A stretch of 14,908 bases of DNA, from positions 1-14,908 of the forward strand of contig NZ_JBCNNF010000157.1 in assembly GCF_039594555.1 (NCBI RefSeq), read 5' to 3'. The notes under the pieces were generated by a model. The model was not told where the DNA came from, did no database searches, and saw only the letters and a list, made by a program, of their open reading frames with translations. Each line of letters starts with the position of its first letter. Position 1 is the stretch's first letter. This stretch comes from Inquilinus sp039594555. Its GTDB lineage: Bacteria; Pseudomonadota; Alphaproteobacteria; DSM-16000; Inquilinaceae. Position numbers and translations under genes: made by a program. Of the stretch, positions 7,184 to 13,327 are shown piece after piece.

Positions 7184-8311
7184 ATGACCGCCAGCCAGAA
7201 GAGTGCGCCCACCCACCGTGGGCCGATCGCCCGCGCCGCCTTGGCGTTCGCCTCGATCCTGGTGCTCGCCGCCTGCGTGCCCGCCGCGCCACAGCAGACC
7301 GCCAGCCTGCCGGCGCCGCAGCAGCCGGCGCCGCCGCCCCCGTCCCCCTTCGTCCAGGCGATGCGCGACGCCGGCGTCAACGTCGCCGTCCCGGCCCGCG
7401 GCAAGTTCATCCTGGTCAACATCCCGTCCTATGAGCTGATCGCCTTCCAGGACGGCGCCCCGGTGATCCGCAGCAAGGTCGTGGTCGGCGCCCCGGGGAC
7501 GTCGACGCCCGAGCTGCTGTCGAACATGTACGCCATCAAGTACAACCCGGACTGGACGCCGACGCCGTCGATCGTCCGCAACGAGGCCAGCGAGTACATT
7601 CCGTCGGGCCCGCGCAGCCCGCTCGGCCGGCTGAAGCTCGAGCTCGACAACGACCAGTCGATCTATCTGCACGACACGCCGCAGAAGAGCTATTTCGGCC
7701 GCGAGAAGCGGGCGCTCAGCCATGGCTGCGTCCGCGTGCAGCAGGTGCGGGAACTGGCGGCCTGGGCCGACGGCGTCAGCGTCGACGAGATCGACAGCAA
7801 GATCCGCACCGGCCGGATGTACACCGAGCGCCTGCCGGAGGAGATCCCGGTCTATATCGGCTATTTCACCCGTTTCCCGGATCAGTTCGGCCAGCCGGTG
7901 AACTATCCGGATGTCTACGCCAACAAGGACGAGGCGCGGCGGGCCTATCTGGCCCGTGCCGCCGGCCGCCGCGCCGCCGCCGCGAAGAAGGCGGCCGAGC
8001 CCCCGGCCCAGCCGCCAGCCGAGATCCTCCCCGGCCAGGCGACCCCAGGCCAGACGGCGCCGGGCGGCGAGACCACCGCACCGCCGACAGTGACCCCCGG
8101 CGTGACCACGATGCCGCCCGCGCCCGGGACCGAGCCGGTCGCTCCGGCGACTCCGGCTCCGGCCGTGCCGGCCACTCCCGCCGCGCCGGCGGCCCCGGCC
8201 GTGACCGAGCCGATCGCTCCGGCGACCCCGGCGGCGCCGGTCACGCCGCCTCCGGCGGCGGCTCCGGCCGCTCCGGCGACCACGACTCCGGCGGCTCCGA
8301 CCACCAACTGA
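7184..8311 (+). CDS. Lipoprotein L,D-transpeptidase (YkuD domain) with Pro/Ala-rich tail
   Basis: Residue numbers are for the 375-residue product starting at the ATG at 7184, which has GGAAGGGAAG just upstream; an upstream ATG at 7124 lacks a good site and would put 20 odd residues before the signal. A lipoprotein signal ends in LVLAAC with the lipid-modified Cys at 31. After a Pro-rich linker, the YkuD domain (about 73-230) carries the signature H163...SHGC with H180 and catalytic C182. Such enzymes make 3-3 peptidoglycan crosslinks or attach outer-membrane proteins to peptidoglycan. From about residue 260 the chain is a basic Ala/Arg stretch followed by a roughly 100-residue Pro/Ala/Thr tail, probably disordered and perhaps spanning the cell wall. 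It stands alone after groESL. Confidence 0.9.
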   Translation: MTASQKSAPTHRGPIARAALAFASILVLAACVPAAPQQTASLPAPQQPAPPPPSPFVQAMRDAGVNVAVPARGKFILVNIPSYELIAFQDGAPVIRSKVVVGAPGTSTPELLSNMYAIKYNPDWTPTPSIVRNEASEYIPSGPRSPLGRLKLELDNDQSIYLHDTPQKSYFGREKRALSHGCVRVQQVRELAAWADGVSVDEIDSKIRTGRMYTERLPEEIPVYIGYFTRFPDQFGQPVNYPDVYANKDEARRAYLARAAGRRAAAAKKAAEPPAQPPAEILPGQATPGQTAPGGETTAPPTVTPGVTTMPPAPGTEPVAPATPAPAVPATPAAPAAPAVTEPIAPATPAAPVTPPPAAAPAAPATTTPAAPTTN

Positions 8312-8315
8312 GCCA

Positions 8316-8419
8316 CCCCTCACCCTCCCGGCCCTCGCGGGCCGGGCCCCTCCCTCTCCCCGAGGAGAGGGATCGTCACTTCTCCTCGGGGAGAGGTCGA
8401 AATCGCGCAGCGTGAGGGG
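8316..8419. repeat. Nested inverted-repeat intergenic element
   Basis: The outer ends CCCCTCAC (8316-8323) and GTGAGGGG (8412-8419) are perfect inverted repeats. Inside lie two further perfect hairpins: CCCGGCCC (8327-8334) with GGGCCGGG (8339-8346), and 15-bp arms 8353-8367 and 8382-8396 (CCTCTCCCCGAGGAG and its complement). Elements with CCCTCACCC and CTCTCCCC-type arms are scattered between genes in many proteobacteria, so this is probably such a mobile palindromic repeat. Lying between two convergent genes, it could also act as a two-way terminator, although T-runs are missing. Confidence 0.65.
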
Positions 8420-8440
8420 GAACCGGCCCCGGGTGAAGGC

Positions 8441-9091
8441 TCAGCCCGCCAGCACCCTCCACACCACGGCCTCACGCACGGCGCGGTCCTCGATCTCGAC
8501 GCTGGTCGGCACCTGGTGGCGGGCGATCTCCTCCAGCCCGTCCTGCGGCCGGTAGGCGCGGCCGGGATCGCCCAGCAGCACGGTCTTGCCGGCGCCGGCC
8601 AGGGTGCGCAGCCAGGGCATGACCCGGTCCGACATCGGCTTCTCGTAGCAGACGTCGCCGGCGGTCACGATGTCGAACCCGTCCAGCGCGTCGCCGATCC
8701 GGTCGCCGCTGTCGGCCGCGACCGCGCAACCGTTGGCCGCCGCGTTCAGCCGGATCGCCACCACCGCGATCGGGTCGATCTCCGCCGCCGTCACCGCCGC
8801 GGCGCCGGCCCGGGACGCGGCCAGCGCGACGATGCCGGAGCCGGCGGCGAAGTCGAACACCCGCTTCCCGGCCACGCTCTCCGGCCGATCCAGGATATGC
8901 CGCGCCACCGCCTGGCCGCCGACCCAGGCGAAGGCCCAGTAGGGCGGCGGCAGGCCGGTGCGGCGCAGCGTCTCCTCGGTCGCCTGCCACAGCGGCGTCA
9001 CCTCGGTGGCGAGGTGCAGCACCAGTTCGGGCAGCAGCGGCGTGCGGGTCGGCGCCGTGTTGGCGCGGATGAAGGCATCGATGTCGTCCAT
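8441..9091 (-). CDS. Class I SAM methyltransferase, METTL20/ETFB-lysine methyltransferase-like
   Basis: This 216-residue cytoplasmic protein has a Rossmann-type methyltransferase fold. The N-terminal PPYWAFAWVGGQAVARHIL (residues 49-67) is characteristic of the METTL20 (ETFBKMT) group. SAM motif I, VFDFAAGSGIVALAA, is at 78-92, the acidic end of strand 2 is E104 in AAEIDP, and DVCYE (146-150) occupies the position of the family's active-site motif. Bacterial METTL20 homologues methylate lysines of the electron transfer flavoprotein beta subunit and ribosomal protein L7/L12. That substrate range is inferred here; such genes are often annotated as PrmA-like. GGAAGG lies six bases before the ATG at 9091. 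It converges on the transpeptidase gene. Confidence 0.83.
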   Translation of the reverse strand: MDDIDAFIRANTAPTRTPLLPELVLHLATEVTPLWQATEETLRRTGLPPPYWAFAWVGGQAVARHILDRPESVAGKRVFDFAAGSGIVALAASRAGAAAVTAAEIDPIAVVAIRLNAAANGCAVAADSGDRIGDALDGFDIVTAGDVCYEKPMSDRVMPWLRTLAGAGKTVLLGDPGRAYRPQDGLEEIARHQVPTSVEIEDRAVREAVVWRVLAG

Positions 9092-9216
9092 GGGCGCCCT
9101 TCCTATCCTGCAAGGCGGCGTTGAGCCATGGAGTCTTGATGTCGCGCGCCGGATTGCGTGAGACTCGGGGCAATGGCGACGGCGCAGACCGCCGCTGCAG
9201 ATGAGGAAACGACGAG

Positions 9217-9384
9217 ATGGCGACCCGCCATGCCCCGGCCCGGCCGAAGGACGGCCCGGCCGAAGAGGAGATCGGGGAGTGTAGTTCCCCGCCCTGTTCT
9301 CTGCACGAGATCGACCCGGCCTATGCCGGGCTGGACCCGAGGCCGAAGATCAAGCCGCGGAAGCGCGACGAGGCCGGCTCATGA
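9217..9384 (+). CDS. Small protein with CSSPPC motif, coupled to a DUF488 gene
   Basis: This 55-residue protein starts at the ATG at 9217, preceded by GAGGAAA with good spacing. The N-terminal third is Pro/Ala-rich and charged. The middle, GECSSPPCSLHEIDPAYAGLD (about residues 21-41), resembles a pattern I recall in short uncharacterised proteobacterial proteins (SSPPCxxHExDPAYxGL). Two Cys and a His could bind a metal; the C-terminus is basic (PRPKIKPRKR). The stop overlaps the next gene's start as ATGA (9381-9384), which implies translational coupling with the DUF488 protein. I do not know its function. The overlap, ribosome site and motif support a real gene despite its length. Confidence 0.68.
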   Translation: MATRHAPARPKDGPAEEEIGECSSPPCSLHEIDPAYAGLDPRPKIKPRKRDEAGS

Positions 9385-9722
9385 TCCGGGTCAAGCGCGT
9401 CTACGACCCGCCCGAGGAGGGCGACGGTTTCCGCGTGCTGGTCGACCGGCTATGGCCGCGCGGCCTCACCAAGGACGAGGCCGCGCTCGACCTCTGGCTC
9501 AAGACCGTGGCCCCGAGCGACGATCTGCGCCGCTGGCTGCATTCCGCGCCGGAGAAATGGCCGGAATTCTGCCAGCGCTACGCGGCCGAGCTGGATGCCC
9601 ATCCCAATGCGGTGGCCTTCCTGCGGCAGAAGAGCAAGGACGGCTGGGTCACGCTGCTCTATGCCAGCCGTGACGAGCGGCACAACAATGCCGTCGTCCT
9701 GGCCAAGTATCTCGGCGGCTGA
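9381..9722 (+). CDS. DUF488 domain-containing protein (YeaO-like)
   Basis: This 113-residue protein is full length for the YeaO-like branch of DUF488. Family marks are IRVKRVYDPPEEGDGFRVLVDRLWPRGL (residues 2-29), the W-L motif in LDLWLKTVAPSDDLRRWLH, the F-x-x-R-Y-x-x-E-L block (FCQRYAAEL) and the ending VTLLYASRDERHNNAVVL. DUF488 proteins have no settled biochemical role; Arg and Cys residues in the family have led to suggestions of nucleic-acid or phosphate chemistry. It overlaps the small CSSPPC gene by four bases and is probably translated with it. It converges on ubiA with only six bases between the two stops. Confidence 0.92.
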   Translation: MIRVKRVYDPPEEGDGFRVLVDRLWPRGLTKDEAALDLWLKTVAPSDDLRRWLHSAPEKWPEFCQRYAAELDAHPNAVAFLRQKSKDGWVTLLYASRDERHNNAVVLAKYLGG

Positions 9723-9728
9723 GCAAGT

Positions 9729-10655
9729 TCAGCCCGCCAGCGCCCGCCCGGCGAAGAGCCCGGCCAGAACCAGCAGGCCGAACCAGCGGTTCGAGTTGAA
9801 TTTGGCCAGGCAGTCGGCCGGCCGGTCGGGGACCAGCGCCGTCACCTGCCAAGCCAGCTGCGCCGCGGCGAGGGCCAGCGGCAGCAGGAAGGGCAGGGGC
9901 GCCAGCCCAGCCAGCAGGCCGGAGGCACCGATGCCGAGTACGGTCAGCGCGTAGAAGCCGGCGACCCAGCGCCGGGTTGCGCCGCCGAACAGCCGCGCGG
10001 TCGATTTCAGGCCGATGCGGGCATCGTCCTCGATGTCCTGCAGCGCGTAGATGGTGTCGTAGCCCAGCGTCCAGCAGATGCCGGCGGCGAACAGGATCAG
10101 CGACGGCAGGGCCAGCTCGCCCGTGACCGCCGTCCAGCCGACCAGCGCCCCCCAGTTGAAGGCCAGGCCCAGGAAGAATTGCGGCCACCAGGTGATCCGC
10201 TTCATCAGCGGATAGGTGAACACCACCAGCAGCGAGGCGACGCCCAGTCCCACGGTGACGCCGTTGAACTGGATCAGGATCAGAAAGCCCAGCAGCAGCT
10301 GGGCGATCAGGAACAGCACCGCCTGGGTCGGGCTGATCGCGCCGCTGGGGATCGGCCGGGTGCGGGTGCGCGCGACCCGGCCGTCGAAATCGCGATCCAG
10401 GATGTCGTTCACCGTGCAACCGGCACCACGCATCACCAGCGCACCGACAGCGAACAGGACGACGTACCAGAGATCGGTCCAGCCGAACCCTGCCGGCCTG
10501 GGCGCCATCGCCAGCGCCCACCAGCAGGGGTAGAGCAGCAGCATGACCGGCTTCGGCCGGTCCAGCCGGGCCAGGGTCAGGTAGGGCCGGACGCCGGGCG
10601 GCGCCCAGCGGAGCAGCCGGCTCTGAGGCCGGATGTCGGAGGCGGTGTCGGTCAT
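9729..10655 (-). CDS. ubiA: 4-hydroxybenzoate polyprenyltransferase UbiA
   Basis: This 308-residue inner-membrane enzyme attaches the polyprenyl chain to 4-hydroxybenzoate in ubiquinone synthesis. Both metal-diphosphate motifs are intact: N83-D84-x-x-D87-x-x-x-D91 (VNDILDRDFDGRVARTRTRP) and D200-x-x-Y203-A-x-x-D207-x-x-x-D211 (YDTIYALQDIEDDARIGLKS). The latter reads closely like E. coli UbiA, which favours UbiA over other prenyltransferases of this fold. About eight or nine hydrophobic helices follow LDRPKPVMLLLYPCWW. The ATG at 10655 fits the family start and has an AGGA close upstream. The frame stays open 66 codons further, but that part is Arg-rich, overlaps the glxA-type gene and is unlike the family. 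It lies 82 bases downstream of the regulator gene on the same strand. Confidence 0.95.
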   Translation of the reverse strand: MTDTASDIRPQSRLLRWAPPGVRPYLTLARLDRPKPVMLLLYPCWWALAMAPRPAGFGWTDLWYVVLFAVGALVMRGAGCTVNDILDRDFDGRVARTRTRPIPSGAISPTQAVLFLIAQLLLGFLILIQFNGVTVGLGVASLLVVFTYPLMKRITWWPQFFLGLAFNWGALVGWTAVTGELALPSLILFAAGICWTLGYDTIYALQDIEDDARIGLKSTARLFGGATRRWVAGFYALTVLGIGASGLLAGLAPLPFLLPLALAAAQLAWQVTALVPDRPADCLAKFNSNRWFGLLVLAGLFAGRALAG

Positions 10656-10737
10656 GGTCCTGTCGCCGATGGCGCGCGCTGGCGCATCACTACCGCCGTT
10701 GCGGGCCGCGGGCAAAGGCCGAGATGCGGCGGGGCGG

Positions 10738-11700
10738 TCACGGATGCATCGCCGGCGCCGCCACCCGCCTGCCGCGACGCATCGCCTGTGGCGGCTGGCC
10801 GAAGCAGCGCAGGAAGGCCCGGCGCATCCGCTCCGGGTCGCTGAAGCCGACATCGCGCGCCACCGCCTCGATCGGCTCGGCGCCGTCCTCGATCCGAGGC
10901 CGCGCCGCCTCGGCCCGCAGCCGCTCTATCGCCTTGGCCGGGGTCTGGCCGGTTTCGGCCAGGAAGGCGCGGCCGAACTGACGCGGACTCAGCCGCGCCG
11001 CCTCGGCCAGGCGGTCGACCGGCAGCGGTTCGCGCAGATGGTCGCGGGCGAAGCTGAGAGCGGCCTGGATCCGGTCCGAGGCCGGGGCGAGGTCGAGCAG
11101 CGCGGAGAACTGCGACTGGCCACCCGGGCGGCGGTGATAGACCACCAGGGTCCGGGCCACGGCGCGGGCGGCATCGACGCCCAGATCCTCCTCGATCAGC
11201 GCCAGCGCCAGGTCGATTCCGGCGGTGATCCCGGCCGAGGACCAGACCGGGCCGTCCCTGACGAAGATCCGGTCAGCCTCGACCCGCACCTGCGGATGCA
11301 GGCGCTGCAGTGCCGCCGCCTGCAGCCAGTGGGTGGTGGCGCGCCGCCCGTCCAGGAGGCCGGCCGCGGCCAGCAGGAAGGCGCCGGTGCAGACGCTGGT
11401 CACCCGCCGCGCAGTGGCCGTGCCGCGGATGAAGCCCAGCAGCGGCGCCGATCCCAGCGCATCCGCCACTCCGCGGCCGCCGACCGCGACCAGCGTGTCC
11501 AGCGGTTCGTCGTCGATGGGCTCGGTCAGCACGGGCAGCCCGGCGGAGCTCGCCACCGCGCCGCCCCGCTCCGAGATCACCCGCAGCCGGTAGGGCGGCG
11601 GCGTCAGGTCCCGTGACGCGGTGTCGAAGGCGGCCAATGGCCCGGACAGGTCGAGGATGTTGAAACCGGGAAAGACCAGGAAGCCGATCGTGCGTGCCAT
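10738..11700 (-). CDS. GlxA-type transcriptional regulator (DJ-1/PfpI domain plus AraC HTH)
   Basis: This 320-residue protein has an N-terminal DJ-1/PfpI (class I amidotransferase-like) domain, residues 3-190. It opens with IGFLVFPGFNILDLSGPLAAF and carries a nucleophile-elbow Cys at 104 in VTSVCTGAFLLAAAGLLDGRR. A double helix-turn-helix AraC domain follows at about 212-310, with LAEAARLSPRQFGRAF and the second motif AVARDVGFSDPERMRRAF. In this family the first domain senses a ligand rather than hydrolysing it. It is divergent from an isonitrile hydratase-like gene with 84 bases between starts, so it is probably that gene's activator; this is inferred from position. Both proteins share the DJ-1 motif, so gene duplication and fusion may lie behind the pair. 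Confidence 0.93.
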   Translation of the reverse strand: MARTIGFLVFPGFNILDLSGPLAAFDTASRDLTPPPYRLRVISERGGAVASSAGLPVLTEPIDDEPLDTLVAVGGRGVADALGSAPLLGFIRGTATARRVTSVCTGAFLLAAAGLLDGRRATTHWLQAAALQRLHPQVRVEADRIFVRDGPVWSSAGITAGIDLALALIEEDLGVDAARAVARTLVVYHRRPGGQSQFSALLDLAPASDRIQAALSFARDHLREPLPVDRLAEAARLSPRQFGRAFLAETGQTPAKAIERLRAEAARPRIEDGAEPIEAVARDVGFSDPERMRRAFLRCFGQPPQAMRRGRRVAAPAMHP

Positions 11701-11719
11701 GGCGGAAAACGAGGGAACA

Positions 11720-11735
11720 ATGTCATTTCAGACAT
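11720..11735. promoter_or_regulatory. Small palindrome in the divergent DJ-1 gene pair promoter
   Basis: ATGTC (11720-11724) and GACAT (11731-11735) form an inverted repeat around ATTTCA. It lies 20 bases above the regulator's start and 50 bases above the inhA-like start. A possible -10 box for the plus-strand gene, GATACT, follows at 11749-11754. It is a candidate operator for the AraC-type regulator, although AraC proteins often prefer direct repeats. Confidence 0.38.
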
Positions 11736-11784
11736 GAGCCTGCGGGACGATACTGCGACTGTCAATTCCGTCCCGGAGGCCGCC

Positions 11785-12468
11785 ATGGACACCGTCATCG
11801 TCTTCCCGATCTATTCCGGCGTGACCCATCTCGACTTCACCGGCCCGCACCAAGTGCTGGCACGGCTGCCCGGCGCCAGGACCGTCGTCGCCTCGATGGG
11901 CGGCGAGCCGGTGACGGTCGATGGGCTGACCTTCTCCGGCCTCGCCCGGCTGGAGGAGATCGATCGCTGCGACGTGCTGTGCGTGCCCGGCGGCTATGGC
12001 TGCGTCGATGTCATGCGCAGCGAGGCCGCTCTGGGCGAGGTCCGCCGGCTGGCCGCATCGGCCCGCTATGTCACCTCGGTTTGTACCGGGTCGCTGATCC
12101 TGGCCGCCGCCGGGCTGCTGGAGGGCAGGCGGGCGGCCAGCCACTGGGCCTGGCGCGACCAGCTGGCCCTGTTCGGCGCCATCCCCGATCCCGGCCGCGT
12201 GGTCCGCGACGGCAACGTGTTCACCGGCGGCGGCGTGACGGCCGGCATCGACTTCGCCCTGACCCTGGCGGCCGAGCTGGCGGGCGAGGCCACGGCGCAG
12301 GCGATCCAGCTGTCGCTCGAATACGCGCCGGCGCCGCCTTATGACGCCGGCCGGCCCGAGACCGCGGCGCCGGAGATCGTCGAGCTGGTCCAGGCCCGCA
12401 ACCGCGCCCGCATGCCGGACCGGCAGGCGATCGTCGAGCAGGTGGCGCGGGACCGCCGCCGGGCCTGA
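11785..12468 (+). CDS. inhA: Isonitrile hydratase-like DJ-1/PfpI family protein
   Basis: Numbered from the ATG at 11785, which has GGAGG five bases upstream, the product is 227 residues; an in-frame ATG at 11734 lies next to the putative operator and is less likely. The sequence follows Pseudomonas isonitrile hydratase (InhA) through its whole length as I remember it: LDFTGPHQVLARLPG with D17, DVLCVPGGYG, YVTSVCTGSLILAAAGLLEGRRA with nucleophile C100 and T101, then NVFTGGGVTAGIDFALTLAAEL and LEYAPAPPYDAG near the end. InhA hydrates isonitriles to N-substituted formamides using Cys and Asp residues matching these. Cytoplasmic, no signal peptide. The assignment as InhA-like is good; the natural substrate here is unknown. 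Confidence 0.85.
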   Translation: MDTVIVFPIYSGVTHLDFTGPHQVLARLPGARTVVASMGGEPVTVDGLTFSGLARLEEIDRCDVLCVPGGYGCVDVMRSEAALGEVRRLAASARYVTSVCTGSLILAAAGLLEGRRAASHWAWRDQLALFGAIPDPGRVVRDGNVFTGGGVTAGIDFALTLAAELAGEATAQAIQLSLEYAPAPPYDAGRPETAAPEIVELVQARNRARMPDRQAIVEQVARDRRRA

Positions 12469-12472
12469 TCGG

Positions 12473-12492
12473 CGCGTCCTCCCAAGGACGCG
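12473..12492 (+). terminator. Weak stem-loop after the inhA-like gene
   Basis: CGCGTCC (12473-12479) pairs with GGACGCG (12486-12492) around a TCCCAA loop, five bases past the stop. Only two T follow, so termination would be weak and rsmE may be partly read from upstream. Confidence 0.4.
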
Positions 12493-12527
12493 TTGCCGGA
12501 TGGCCGGCCAGCGGCTAGCGTCCGCGC

Positions 12528-13289
12528 ATGACTTCCGACGCCCTGCCGCGCACCCGCCTGTTTGTCGATGCCCCGCTCGCGGCAGGGCAGCCGGCGCCCC
12601 TCACTGACACCCAGACGCACCATCTGCGCGGCGTGCTGCGTCTTGAGGCTGGCGCCGGCGTGCGTCTGTTCAACGGCCGGGACGGCGAGTGGCTGGGGCG
12701 GCTCGGCAACTTCGGCCGGAAGGACACCGGCCACGCCATCGCGGACGAGCAACTGCGCCCGCCCGCTTCCGCACCCGACCTCTGGCTCTGCTTCGCCCCG
12801 GTGAAGAAGGACGCGATCGACACGGTGGTGGAGAAGGGGACCGAGCTCGGCGCCGCCGTGCTGCAGCCGGCCTTCACCCGCTTCACCGATGTCCAGCGCG
12901 TCAATCTCGACCGGCTGCGCGCCCATGCCGTGGCCGCCGCTGAGCAATGCGAGCGGCTGGACGTGCCGGAGGTGCGCGATCCGGTCGGGCTCGACGCCCT
13001 GCTGGCCGGCTGGCCGGCGGGGCGGATCCTGCTGGTCTGTGCCGAAGCCGGGGAGGCCCGGCCCCTGGCCGAGGTGGCGGCGGAGGCAGCCGGGCCCGCC
13101 GGCCTCCTGATCGGCCCGGAAGGCGGCTTCGCGCCGGCGGAGCTGGCGGCTTTGCAACGTCACGAATTTGTTCGACCGGTTGGCCTCGGCCCTCGTATCC
13201 TGCGCGCCGACACGGCGGCCATTGCCGCGCTCGCGGTCTGGCAATCCCTGGCCGGCGACGGGCGCGGCCGGCCGCCGCATCGCGTCTGA
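12528..13289 (+). CDS. rsmE: 16S rRNA (uracil-1498-N3)-methyltransferase RsmE
   Basis: This 253-residue SPOUT-class enzyme makes m3U1498 in 16S rRNA of the assembled small subunit, using SAM. The N-terminal PUA-like domain includes HHLRGVLRLEAGAGVRLFNGRDGE (31-54). The knotted C-terminal domain has VKKDAIDTVVEKGTELG (92-108), AEQCERL (138-144), LLIGPEGGF (193-201) and LGPRILRADTAAIAAL (220-235), the last two forming the SAM-binding knot. Length is normal. The ATG at 12528 opens the family's usual start (RTRLFVDAPL), though the ribosome site is weak. gshA follows 38 bases later, so the two are probably co-transcribed; rsmE next to a glutathione gene is a familiar arrangement. Confidence 0.96.
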   Translation: MTSDALPRTRLFVDAPLAAGQPAPLTDTQTHHLRGVLRLEAGAGVRLFNGRDGEWLGRLGNFGRKDTGHAIADEQLRPPASAPDLWLCFAPVKKDAIDTVVEKGTELGAAVLQPAFTRFTDVQRVNLDRLRAHAVAAAEQCERLDVPEVRDPVGLDALLAGWPAGRILLVCAEAGEARPLAEVAAEAAGPAGLLIGPEGGFAPAELAALQRHEFVRPVGLGPRILRADTAAIAALAVWQSLAGDGRGRPPHRV

Positions 13290-13327
13290 TACCCCTGTTT
13301 TCCATCCCGCCAGCCGAGTTGTCGCCC

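Noticed and set aside
8090..8305. Tandem repeats in the 3' part of the transpeptidase gene (GCTCCGGCG-like units)
   Set aside because: The units are irregular and simply encode the Pro/Ala/Thr-rich tail; not an independent repeat or a CRISPR array.
9092..9216. Gap upstream of the small CSSPPC gene searched for promoters
   Set aside because: Several TTG-containing hexamers are present but none has an acceptable -10 partner at normal spacing.
10656..10853. 66-codon N-terminal extension of ubiA
   Set aside because: Arg/Ala-rich, overlaps the AraC-type gene and is unlike the N-termini of the UbiA family.
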